The position numbers and the translations under genes were made by a program. This document shows positions 1-6,432 of a stretch of DNA of 16,909 bases, piece after piece. The notes below the pieces were generated by a model, which was not told the origin of the DNA, searched no databases, and was given only the letters and a program-made list of their open reading frames with translations. Numbering within the stretch: the stretch's first letter is position 1; each line of letters starts with the position of its first letter. The stretch covers positions 1-16,909 of the forward strand of contig JAXLRI010000029.1 in the NCBI GenBank assembly GCA_046331175.1, read 5' to 3'. This DNA comes from JAWKIW01 sp046331175 (GTDB taxonomy: Bacteria > Actinomycetota > Acidimicrobiia > Acidimicrobiales > Acidimicrobilacustridaceae).

Positions 1-426
1 CTCGGCCATGGCGCCGATGGTCTCTTCGATCGGCACCTCGGTGTCGGGCCGGTGCAGGTAGTACAGGTCGATGTGGTCGACGCCCAGCCGCTCGAGCGAG
101 GCGTCGCACGCCTCGGGCACGTACTCGGGCCGGCCGTCGACCCGCCGGTCGCGGCGCAGCACGTTGCCGAACTTGGTGGCCAGCACGATGTCGTCGCGCC
201 GGCCGGCGACGGCCCGCCCGACCAGCTTCTCGTTCTCGGTGAAGCCGTAGATGTCGGCCGTGTCGAGGAACGTGACGCCGAGCTCGAGGGCGCGGTCGAT
301 GGTGGCCAGCGCCTCGGCCTCGTCGGCGGGGCCGTAGGCGAAGTCGGTGAGGCTCATGCAGCCGAGGCCCTGGGCCGGGACGGTGAGGCCGGTCGAGCCG
401 AGGGCGCGGGTGGGAAGGGTCGACAT
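1..426 (-). CDS. Aldo/keto reductase, N-terminal part (cut by window edge)
   Basis: The minus strand from ATG 426 to the left edge stays open for 142 codons and reads as the N-terminal half of an NAD(P)H-dependent aldo/keto reductase of the Tas/YakC type. These are cytosolic TIM-barrel enzymes that reduce aldehydes and ketones. The catalytic tetrad is complete: D55 (in FLDTADIYG), Y60, K85 (in LATKFGN) and H125 (in YYLHRPD). The early LGSTGLTVPAQGLGCMSL stretch is typical of the family. A strong Shine-Dalgarno GGAGGAG (431-437 on the plus strand, read as ctcctcc) sits 4 nt before the ATG. The gene follows the release factor 3 stop by 65 bases on the same strand, so cotranscription is possible but a shared function is not implied. 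The C-terminal half and the substrate cannot be judged. Confidence 0.93.
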   Translation of the reverse strand, partial: MSTLPTRALGSTGLTVPAQGLGCMSLTDFAYGPADEAEALATIDRALELGVTFLDTADIYGFTENEKLVGRAVAGRRDDIVLATKFGNVLRRDRRVDGRPEYVPEACDASLERLGVDHIDLYYLHRPDTEVPIEETIGAMAE

Positions 427-491
427 GGTGCTCCTCCAGGAAGGTGCGGGTGTCCGGTGCCGACGACCGGTCGCCCGGTGCCGGCGAGCGA

Positions 492-2084
492 TCAGCCGGG
501 GCGGCCCTCGGCGACGAGGCGGTCGAGGACGAGGTCGGGGTGCTCCTGCTCGAGGCGGTCGACCCAGTACTGGCTCTCGAACAGGGCGAGCATGGTGCCG
601 TCGCTGCGCTCGAGCAGCCGCACGCCGCGCATGGCCCGCAGCGCCTCGGCGCTGGCCTCGTCGGTGCGGCGGGCGACGCGGAAGTTGGTGGGCGACAGCT
701 CGACCGGCGCCCCGAACTCGTTCTCGAGCCGGTGGACCGCCACCTCGAACTGCATGGGCCCGACGGCGGCCAGCACCGGCGCCTGGTCGCCGAGGTCGCG
801 GTCGCGCAGCACCTGCACCACGCCCTCCTCGTCGAGCTGGGCCACGCCCTTGCGGAACTGCTTGAACTTCGACGTGTCGCGCACCCGCGCCACCGAGAAG
901 TGCTCGGGAGCGAACGAGGGGATGTGCGGGAACTCGACGGGCTCGTCGACCCACAGGGAGTCGCCGATGCGGACGTCGTTGGCGTTCACCAGGCCGACCA
1001 CGTCGCCCGGGTAGGCCTCCTCGACCGTCTCGCGCTCCTGGCCGAACACCTGGTGGGCGTACTTGGTGGCGAAGGGCTTGCCGGTGCGGCCGTGGGTGAC
1101 GACCATGCCCCGCTCGAAGCGACCCGAGCACACCCGGATGAAGGCGATGCGATCGCGGTGCGACGGGTCCATGTTGGCCTGGACCTTGAACACGAAGCCC
1201 GAGAACGGGGCGTCGAGCGGACGGGCCTCGCCATCGTCGTCGAGGCGGGGCTGCGGCGGCGGGACCAGGTCGACCACCGCGTCGAGCAGCTTGCGCACGC
1301 CGAAGTTGGTCAGCGCCGAGCCGAAGAACACCGGCGTGGACTCGGCGGCGAGGAACGTCTTGGGATCGAGGTCGGCGCCGACCTCGGCCAGCAGCGCCAG
1401 CTCGTCGTCGGCACCGGCCCAGGCGTCGCCCTCCTCGGCGGCGGCCCGCTCGGCGTCGATCAGCTCCTCGGGGGCCATGGTGGCGCCCCGGGTGGTGCGG
1501 GTGAACCGGGTGTAGGCCCCGTCGCGGCGGTCGACCACGCCGCGGAAGTCGCCGGGCACGCCCACCGGCCAGGTGACCGGCGTGGGCACGATGCCGAGCT
1601 CAGCCTCGATCTCGTCGATGAGCTCGAGCGGGCTGCGGCCGGGTCGGTCCCACTTGTTGATGAAGCTGAGCAGTGGCAGCTCGCGCTGGCGGCAGACGTC
1701 GAACAGCTTGAGCGTCTGGGGCTCGATGCCCTTGGCGGCGTCGAGCACCATCACGGCGGCGTCGGCGGCGGCCAGCACCCGGTACGTGTCCTCGGAGAAG
1801 TCGCGGTGGCCCGGCGTGTCGAGCAGGTTCACCACGTGGTCGCGGTAGGGGAACTGCAGGACGGTGGACGTGATGGAGATGCCGCGCTGCTGCTCCATCG
1901 CCATCCAGTCGGACGTGGCGCTGCGGCGGCCGCTGCGCGCCTTGACCGCCCCCGCCTCGGTGGCCAGCGCCCCGCCGTAGAGCAGGAACTTCTCGGTCAG
2001 GGTGGTCTTGCCGGCGTCGGGGTGGGAGATGATGGCGAAGGTCCGGCGGCGGCGGGCCTCGGCGACGGGATCGTGCTCGGTCAC
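492..2084 (-). CDS. prfC: Peptide chain release factor 3 (RF3)
   Basis: This 530-residue translational GTPase matches the usual RF3 length (about 529 in E. coli). RF3 promotes release of RF1/RF2 from the ribosome after peptide hydrolysis. Visible motifs are the P-loop SHPDAGKT (20-27), G2 RGIS (67-70), G3 DTPGH (89-93) and G4 NKWD (143-146). They are followed by the RF3-style segment RPGRSPLELIDEIEAELG, which separates it from EF-G. The start is GTG at 2084 (plus-strand cac 2082-2084). A GGAG lies 5 nt upstream, and a TAGCGT box (2094-2099) lies 9 nt upstream. Translation of the SHPDAGKTTLTEKFL region needs a start close to this position. The 192-base upstream gap contains a 14-bp palindrome and a small tandem repeat. 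Confidence in function is very high. Confidence 0.97.
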   Translation of the reverse strand: MTEHDPVAEARRRRTFAIISHPDAGKTTLTEKFLLYGGALATEAGAVKARSGRRSATSDWMAMEQQRGISITSTVLQFPYRDHVVNLLDTPGHRDFSEDTYRVLAAADAAVMVLDAAKGIEPQTLKLFDVCRQRELPLLSFINKWDRPGRSPLELIDEIEAELGIVPTPVTWPVGVPGDFRGVVDRRDGAYTRFTRTTRGATMAPEELIDAERAAAEEGDAWAGADDELALLAEVGADLDPKTFLAAESTPVFFGSALTNFGVRKLLDAVVDLVPPPQPRLDDDGEARPLDAPFSGFVFKVQANMDPSHRDRIAFIRVCSGRFERGMVVTHGRTGKPFATKYAHQVFGQERETVEEAYPGDVVGLVNANDVRIGDSLWVDEPVEFPHIPSFAPEHFSVARVRDTSKFKQFRKGVAQLDEEGVVQVLRDRDLGDQAPVLAAVGPMQFEVAVHRLENEFGAPVELSPTNFRVARRTDEASAEALRAMRGVRLLERSDGTMLALFESQYWVDRLEQEHPDLVLDRLVAEGRPG

Positions 2085-2106
2085 AGGGGCTCCACGCTAC
2101 CGGGCG

Positions 2107-2120
2107 GGGGTCGCGACCCC
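2107..2120. repeat. 14-bp perfect palindrome upstream of prfC
   Basis: GGGGTCGCGACCCC is a perfect palindrome located 23-36 bases upstream of the prfC GTG. It lies just upstream of the putative -10 box (2094-2099). It could be an operator, or in a longer transcript an RNA hairpin, but with the high GC content a chance palindrome is not excluded. Confidence 0.5.
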
Positions 2121-2178
2121 GGTGGTCGGTGCCGTCGGGGGAGCCGGTGGCCGGGTTCGGTCGGCTCACCGATCGCCC

Positions 2179-2210
2179 GTCGTCGCGTCGTCGCGTCGTC
2201 GCGTCGTCGC
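2179..2210. repeat. Tandem repeat, four exact copies of an 8-bp unit
   Basis: Four exact copies of gtcgtcgc run head to tail in the gap between the prfC start and the stop of the pilin-like gene. No gene covers it. It looks like slippage-type microsatellite expansion in a non-coding spacer. Confidence 0.8.
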
Positions 2211-2276
2211 GTCGGCGGCGGTCGGGGGGGGCGGTCGATCGCGACCTCGGTCGACGGGTGGTCGCGGAGCGCGCGC

Positions 2277-2657
2277 TCAACCGCCCCGGCGTCGGGTGGT
2301 GGTGGTCGTGCCCTTGACCGTCGTCGGTGGCGCCGCGGTGGTGGTCGGCGCCGCGGTGGTGGTCGGCGCGGTCGTGGTGGTCGGCGCCGCGGTCGTCGGG
2401 GTCCCGCCGGTGCTCGTGGTGGTCACGGGGTCGACGAGCAGCCGGGCGCTGGTGTTGGCGCCGACGTAGGACGCGGCGCCGATCGCCACGATGGCGACCA
2501 GGGCCACGACCAGCGCGTGCTGGGCGAGGCTCGATCCCGCGTCCCCGCGGCCCGGTCGGCGCTCCTTCCTGGCGATCGCCTGCGGTCGGCCGATGGGATC
2601 GCCCGGGGCTCCGGCGTGTCGGTGGAGCGGTGCGTCGGGGCGGGGTGATCCGGTCAT
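2277..2657 (-). CDS. Small Flp/Fap-pilin-like single-pass protein with Thr-rich tail
   Basis: This 126-residue protein has three parts. Residues 1-40 are basic and Pro-rich. Residues 41-74 (beginning GSSLAQHALVVALVAIVAIG) resemble the N-terminal processing site and hydrophobic helix of Flp/Fap (Tad) pilins. Residues 78-122 are a low-complexity Thr/Ala/Pro tail of repeated TTTAAP-like hexapeptides. In Flp pilins cleavage occurs after Gly, and Glu-Tyr follows at mature positions 5-6; here those positions are Q46 and H47, so the conserved Glu is missing. A type II membrane protein with an extracellular, possibly glycosylated Thr-rich domain is the cautious description. The start ATG 2657 is supported by a TACCGT box at 2665-2670, 7 nt upstream. 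No other tad genes are in the window. CDS confidence is good; the pilin relationship is inference. Confidence 0.72.
   Translation of the reverse strand: MTGSPRPDAPLHRHAGAPGDPIGRPQAIARKERRPGRGDAGSSLAQHALVVALVAIVAIGAASYVGANTSARLLVDPVTTTSTGGTPTTAAPTTTTAPTTTAAPTTTAAPPTTVKGTTTTTRRRGG
2344..2397. repeat. 18-bp tandem repeats encoding Thr/Ala/Pro hexapeptides
   Basis: Three adjacent 18-bp units (2344-2361, 2362-2379, 2380-2397), with a further diverged copy to the left, encode the TTTAAP-like hexapeptides of the pilin-like protein tail. The first unit is gtcggcgccgcggtggtg. Repeat number could vary between strains by slippage without breaking the frame. Confidence 0.75.
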
Positions 2658-2664
2658 GGCTCGG

Positions 2665-2670
2665 ACGGTA
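2665..2670 (-). promoter_or_regulatory. Putative -10 box of the pilin-like gene (leaderless)
   Basis: On the minus strand TACCGT fits the actinobacterial TANNNT -10 pattern and lies 7 nt before ATG 2657, where no Shine-Dalgarno is seen. This spacing would start the mRNA at or next to the start codon. No convincing -35 at 16-18 bases is visible. Confidence 0.45.
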
Positions 2671-2938
2671 CGGACGGGTGGTCAACGCCCGGTCTCGTTC
2701 CGAAGCGCACGAGGTCAAGAGGTGGTCAGGTGCTGGTGCCGCGCAGGTCCTCCGGCCCAGCACGCCAGCCTCTCGCTGGGCCCCGCGACCCCCGCGCGCG
2801 AGGGTCCATCGGTCGCGGCGATGGAGGCCGACCGGCAGCCTGGCCCCCGCGCGCCCGTCCGGCCACGGGCGGATCGGCCCGGTCTGGTCGCCGGCGGCGC
2901 GGCGGCACCGGTCGCGCCCGGATCGCCCCGGACGCGGA

Positions 2939-2963
2939 GCAGCGGGCCTCGAGGGCCCGCTGC
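2939..2963. terminator. Strong GC hairpin, possible terminator without T-tract
   Basis: Arms GCAGCGGGCC (2939-2948) and GGCCCGCTGC (2954-2963) are perfect 10-bp reverse complements around a 5-nt loop, tcgag. No T-run follows on either strand. It lies about 195 bases past the stop of the minus-strand serine hydrolase at 3158, so a terminator role is possible but not shown. An operator or structured RNA element is an alternative. Confidence 0.4.
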
Positions 2964-3157
2964 GTCGCTGGTCCGATGGGGAGAGGACCTCGGGACGGTG
3001 GTGGGTCGGGCACCACCGTCCCGGTGACCGGAGCGGGGTCGGATCGCTCCGGTGCCAGCACCGTACGCGGGCCACCTCAACGGTCCCTGGGCGTCCCCTC
3101 AAGACCTGGTCAAGTCGCGCGCTGCGGTGGGCCGCCCGGGCGCGCCGACGCCGCGGA

Positions 3158-4384
3158 TCAGCCCAGCGAGTCGTAGACGGCGTCGATGAGCGTGTCGGTG
3201 CGGGGGTCGCCGGTGAGGCCCAGGTACATCTTGTTCATGACGTACCCGAACCCGAGCTCCTCGTCGGGATCGGCGAAGCCCACCGAGCCGCCGGCGCCGT
3301 AGTGGCCGAAGCTGCGGTGGCCGCCCAGCTTGAGCAGGTCGCCGGGCAGGTTGAAGCCGAGCCCGTACTGCATGTCCATGCCCATGATCACGTGGTCGAC
3401 GCCGTCGGTCTGGCGCTCGATGGCGGCGGCGATGGTGTCGTCGTCGAGCAGCCGCACCGTGCCGTCACCCGAGCCGGCGGGCACCTCGCTCACGCAGGCG
3501 GCGTAGAGCTTGGCCAGCGAGCGGGCGTCGGTGATGCAGTTGGCGGCGGGCACCTCGGCGGCCCACACCTCGGGCAGGTTGAACGAGGCGAACTTCTGCT
3601 CGCTCCACGCCCCGCCCGGTGCGAACAGGGCCTTGCCCAGCATCGACTCGGGCCCGATGAACTGGTCGACCATCGCCGCCATGTTCGGGTCGGTGGGCAG
3701 CTCGATGACCTCGAGGGGGGCGACGCGGTCGTGCTCGGACTCGGGCAGCCCGATCCACAGGTCGAGGCCCAGGGGCTCGGCCAGCTCGCTGCGGACGAAC
3801 TCGCCAACGCGCTTGCCGCTGACCCGGCGCACGACCTCGCCGACCAGCCAGCCGAAGGTGGTGGCGTGGTAGCCGTGCTGGGTGCCCGGCTCCCACACGG
3901 GGGCCTGCTGCTCGAGCGCCTCGACGACCTGGTCCCAGTCGAGGGCCTGCTCGATGGTCATCTCGGTGTCGACCCACGGAAGGCCGGCGCGGTGCGACAG
4001 CAGCCAGCGCACGGGGATGTCGGCCTTGCCGGCCTGGGCGAACTCGGGCCAGTAGTCGGCCACCTTGGCGTCGAGGTCGAGCAGGCCCCGCTGGGCGCAC
4101 AGGTTGGCGGCGATGGCGGTGACGCCCTTGGTCGACGAGAAGACCAGCTGCAGGGTGTCCTCGGCGTAGGGGCGGCCGGTGCGGCGGTCGGCCTGGCCGG
4201 CCCAGAGGTCGACGACCTTCTCGCCGCCGCGCCACACCGACACCGCGGCGCCGACCTCGGCGACGTCGGCGCCGAGCATGGCGGCCAGCGGCTCGGGCTC
4301 GCGCGCGAAGTTGGCGGTGAAGGCGTCGCGCACGGCCTCGAAGCCGGACGCGACGTGGCCGTGGATCTCGGGGGCGGTGGGCAT
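3158..4384 (-). CDS. Serine hydrolase, beta-lactamase/class VIII esterase fold (copy 1)
   Basis: This 408-residue protein belongs to the beta-lactamase-related serine hydrolases (PF00144-like; class VIII esterases, mycobacterial LipE/LipL-type). The nucleophile motif SxxK is S83-S-T-K86 (in VFSSTKGVTA). The catalytic Tyr is Y172 in HGYHATTFGWLVGE. The KTG-equivalent box is H361-Y-G (in SFGHYGAGGSVGFADP). No signal peptide is seen, so it is probably a cytosolic esterase or amidase; the substrate is unknown. ATG 4384 is preceded by Shine-Dalgarno GAGGAG (4392-4397, 7 nt spacing). It is the downstream member of a tandem pair with a clear paralog 123 bases upstream, and both lie downstream of a Fur-family regulator on the same strand. 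It carries an insertion near residues 31-42 relative to the paralog. Confidence 0.95.
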   Translation of the reverse strand: MPTAPEIHGHVASGFEAVRDAFTANFAREPEPLAAMLGADVAEVGAAVSVWRGGEKVVDLWAGQADRRTGRPYAEDTLQLVFSSTKGVTAIAANLCAQRGLLDLDAKVADYWPEFAQAGKADIPVRWLLSHRAGLPWVDTEMTIEQALDWDQVVEALEQQAPVWEPGTQHGYHATTFGWLVGEVVRRVSGKRVGEFVRSELAEPLGLDLWIGLPESEHDRVAPLEVIELPTDPNMAAMVDQFIGPESMLGKALFAPGGAWSEQKFASFNLPEVWAAEVPAANCITDARSLAKLYAACVSEVPAGSGDGTVRLLDDDTIAAAIERQTDGVDHVIMGMDMQYGLGFNLPGDLLKLGGHRSFGHYGAGGSVGFADPDEELGFGYVMNKMYLGLTGDPRTDTLIDAVYDSLG

Positions 4385-4427
4385 GGCGAAGCTCCTCGTC
4401 GGGGCTCGGTGATCGGTCGGATCGCTG

Positions 4428-4451
4428 GTCGGCGGGTCGGCGGGTCGGCGG
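4428..4451. repeat. Tandem repeat, three copies of an 8-bp unit
   Basis: Three exact copies of gtcggcgg followed by a partial fourth lie in the 123-base gap between the two serine hydrolase genes. The gap is otherwise featureless apart from the downstream Shine-Dalgarno. Confidence 0.7.
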
Positions 4452-4507
4452 GTCGTGCGTCGCTGGTCGCTCGTCGCGGCGGTGGAGGCCGCCGCGTGGT
4501 GCGGCGG

Positions 4508-5695
4508 CTAGGCGATGGCCTCGTAGCAGGCGTTGATCAGGTTGAAGGAGCGAAGGTCGCCGGCCAGGCCGAGGTCCATGCGGTTCATCACGTAGCCGAA
4601 GCCCAGCTCGGCCTCGGGGTCGGCCCAGCCGACCGAGCCGCCGGCGCCGAAGTGCCCGAAGCTCTTGGGGCCGCCGAGGGGGATCATCCCGGCGTGGAGC
4701 ATGAAGCCCAGGCCGAACTGGATGTCCATGTCCATGAGCACCTTGTTGGGGCCCTCGGTGAGCTGGGTGGTGGCCTTGGCGAGCTGCTCGGGGGTGAGGA
4801 GTCGGATGCCGTCGACCTCGCCGACGGTGGCGGCGTAGAGGCGGGCCAGCGAGCGGGCGTCGCAGATGCCGTTGGCGGCGGGGACCTCGGCGGCGTGCAT
4901 GGCCCGCGAGTTCCAGATGTCCTGGTCGGCCAGTGCGCCACCGGGGGCGAACAGCGCCTTGCCGAGCGGGGTGTCGGGGCCGAGGAAGGCCTGCATCATC
5001 TGGACCAGCGGGTTCTCGCTCTCACCGGCGAGGTCGTCGGCGCTGATGCCGGCGGGGATCATCGAGATGAGCATCGCCACCCGATCCTCCTCGGCCTCGG
5101 GCAGGCCGATCCACAGGTCGAGGTCGAGCGGGCCGGCGACCTCCTCGGCGAGGTAGGTGCCGACCGAGCGGCCGGCCACCCGGCGGATGACCTCGCCGAC
5201 CAGCCAGCCGTAGGTGGTGGCGTGGTAGCCGTGCTGGCTGCCGGGCTCCCACGCCGGCGCCTGGGCGGCGAGCGCCTCGACCACCGGGTCCCACGACAGG
5301 GCCTCCTCGGCGGTCATGGTGCCGTCGATCCAGGCGAGGCCGGCCTGGTGCGAGAGCAGGTACGACACGGGGATGTCCTGCTTGCCGGCGGCGGCGAACT
5401 CGGGCCAGTAGGTGGCGACCGGGGCGTCGGTGTCGAGCTGCCCCTGCTGGGCCAGCTGGTTGGCGCAGATGGCGGTCATGCCCTTGGTGGTGGAGAACAC
5501 CGGGATGATGGTGTCCTCCTCCCAGGCACGGCCGGTGGCCTGGTCGGCGATGCCACCCCACACGTCCACCACCTTCTGGCCGCGGTGGTAGGCGCTGAAG
5601 GCCGCCCCCACCTCGGTGCCGTCGGCGAAGTTCTTGTCGAAGGCGTCGCGGACGCCCTCGAAGCCCGGCGCGGTCCACCCGTGCGTGTCGGCCAT
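4508..5695 (-). CDS. Serine hydrolase, beta-lactamase/class VIII esterase fold (copy 2)
   Basis: This 395-residue paralog of the neighbouring hydrolase has SxxK at S68-T-T-K71 (in VFSTTKGMTA), the catalytic Tyr Y157 in HGYHATTYGWLVGE, and the H348-F-G box in SFGHFGAGGSVGWADP. The frame stays open upstream to 5938, but the start is placed at ATG 5695. That start gives MADTHGWTAPGFEGVRDAF, which aligns with the paralog N-terminus. A Shine-Dalgarno AAGGGGGA stands 8 nt before it, and the upstream extension is low-complexity and overlaps the Fur gene. No signal peptide is seen. The pair almost certainly arose by tandem duplication, and the long identical motifs around the active site argue both are active. 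Substrate is unknown; esterase/lipase-like activity is inferred from the family. Confidence 0.95.
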   Translation of the reverse strand: MADTHGWTAPGFEGVRDAFDKNFADGTEVGAAFSAYHRGQKVVDVWGGIADQATGRAWEEDTIIPVFSTTKGMTAICANQLAQQGQLDTDAPVATYWPEFAAAGKQDIPVSYLLSHQAGLAWIDGTMTAEEALSWDPVVEALAAQAPAWEPGSQHGYHATTYGWLVGEVIRRVAGRSVGTYLAEEVAGPLDLDLWIGLPEAEEDRVAMLISMIPAGISADDLAGESENPLVQMMQAFLGPDTPLGKALFAPGGALADQDIWNSRAMHAAEVPAANGICDARSLARLYAATVGEVDGIRLLTPEQLAKATTQLTEGPNKVLMDMDIQFGLGFMLHAGMIPLGGPKSFGHFGAGGSVGWADPEAELGFGYVMNRMDLGLAGDLRSFNLINACYEAIA

Positions 5696-5703
5696 CGTGC
5701 TGG

Positions 5704-5711
5704 TCCCCCTT
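5704..5711 (-). promoter_or_regulatory. Shine-Dalgarno that fixes the start of hydrolase copy 2
   Basis: AAGGGGGA on the minus strand lies 8 nt upstream of ATG 5695. It decides against the much longer in-frame extension that would overlap the fur coding region. Confidence 0.7.
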
Positions 5712-5822
5712 GCTGGCGGCCGCTGCGGACGCGGCCGTGCGGCGACAGTCTCGCGAGCCGGGGCACCGCGGGCGAACCGGAGGGCCGCGCGAGCTGCGCC
5801 GGTCGGCCGCGCCCGGCCGCGG

Positions 5823-6335
5823 TCAGCCGCAGTCGGCGCAGCGGCCCACGAGGTCGAGGCGGTGGTCCTCGGCGGTGAACCCATGACGGCGGGCGACGTC
5901 GGCGCAGGCGTCGGCCAGGGCCCGCTCGACGTCGGCACCGAGGGTGACGTCGGCGACGGCCCCGCACCCCGAGCAGATCAGGTGGTGGTGGTGGCCGGTG
6001 AGCGTCTCGTCGAGCTCGAAGCGGGCGAACTCGTCGCTGGTGACGATGCGGTGCACGACCCCGGCCCGCTCGAGGACGGCCAGGTTGCGGTAGGCCGAGC
6101 TCTGGGCCAGCGAGCCGTCGAGCTCGAGCACCTCGCCGATGGTGAGGGGACGGCCGGCGCCGGCGAGGAGGTCGACCAGGGCCCGCCGGCCGGTGGTGTA
6201 GCGCTGGTCGTCGTCGCGCAGGCGCTGCGCGGCGGTGACGTGCAGCTCGGCCGGCGACGCCGGGGGTGCCGCGTGCTCGTGGCTGCCGCCGGCAGCGGTG
6301 CTCGTCGTCGCCCGCCGGGCCGTCTTCGCCGTCAC
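5823..6335 (-). CDS. Fur-family metal-responsive transcriptional regulator
   Basis: This 170-residue protein has the Fur layout. A winged-helix DNA-binding domain (about 40-105, with recognition helix around SLAQSSAYRNLAVLERAGVV) is followed by the dimerisation domain with the H-rich motif GHHHHLICSGCG (114-125). The structural zinc site is made of two CxxC pairs, C121/C124 and C166/C169. Family members sense Fe, Zn, Mn, Ni or peroxide; the sequence alone does not decide which, though Zur-like is plausible. The first 36 residues are a non-conserved Ala/Thr/His extension. The GTG start at 6335 is the only one available because a TAG lies in frame four codons upstream. The GGGGAG touching the start codon is too close to serve as a normal Shine-Dalgarno, and a TAGGCT box lies 6 nt upstream, suggesting leaderless expression. 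Confidence 0.95.
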   Translation of the reverse strand: MTAKTARRATTSTAAGGSHEHAAPPASPAELHVTAAQRLRDDDQRYTTGRRALVDLLAGAGRPLTIGEVLELDGSLAQSSAYRNLAVLERAGVVHRIVTSDEFARFELDETLTGHHHHLICSGCGAVADVTLGADVERALADACADVARRHGFTAEDHRLDLVGRCADCG

Positions 6336-6341
6336 CTCCCC

Positions 6342-6370
6342 AGCCTAGGCCGGAACCGAGGATCTGAGAA
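6342..6370 (-). promoter_or_regulatory. Putative fur promoter with -35/-10 and leaderless start
   Basis: Minus strand: -35-like TTCTCA (6365-6370, 4 of 6 matches to TTGACA), 17 bp, -10 TAGGCT (6342-6347), 6 nt, then GTG 6335. The -35 hexamer is repeated exactly 10 bp further upstream (6375-6380), forming a direct repeat one helical turn apart. Confidence 0.5.
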
Positions 6371-6432
6371 TCGATGAGAACGCCGGGGCTCGGCCCGCGG
6401 TGCTGGGCTCCGGGGAGGTGGGCTCGCTCGGG

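Larger units (their letters stand above)
2658..3157. other. 500-base stretch without a supported gene
   Basis: Between the start of the pilin-like gene and the stop of the serine hydrolase, all six frames give only Arg/Pro/Gly-rich translations typical of GC-rich shadows. None shows a recognisable motif or a convincing start. No tRNA T-loop signature is visible. It holds a strong hairpin (2939-2963) and a 10-bp palindrome CGCCCGGGCG (3133-3142). It may carry the 3' end of the hydrolase transcript, the promoter of the pilin-like gene, or an unrecognised RNA. Confidence 0.6.

Noticed and set aside
444..2648. Plus-strand open frame of 734 codons opposite prfC
   Set aside because: The minus strand encodes RF3 with all GTPase motifs, and the plus translation is His/Glu/Gly-rich filler with no family signature.
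2658..3157. tRNA or known small RNA in the gene-free stretch
   Set aside because: No GTTCGA-type T-loop, cloverleaf arms or C-rich loop hairpin pair could be recognised by eye.
2327..5878. Plus-strand open frame of 1183 codons across the serine hydrolases
   Set aside because: The minus strand carries two complete hydrolases with SxxK, Tyr and HxG motifs. The plus-strand frame is an antisense shadow created by GC-rich third positions.
5696..5938. N-terminal extension of hydrolase copy 2
   Set aside because: The paralog alignment and a Shine-Dalgarno place the start at 5695, and the extension overlaps fur and is low-complexity.
6360..6385. Classic Fur box
   Set aside because: The repeated TGAGAA elements are direct, not inverted, and do not form a 7-1-7 palindrome, so it is reported only as a direct repeat.
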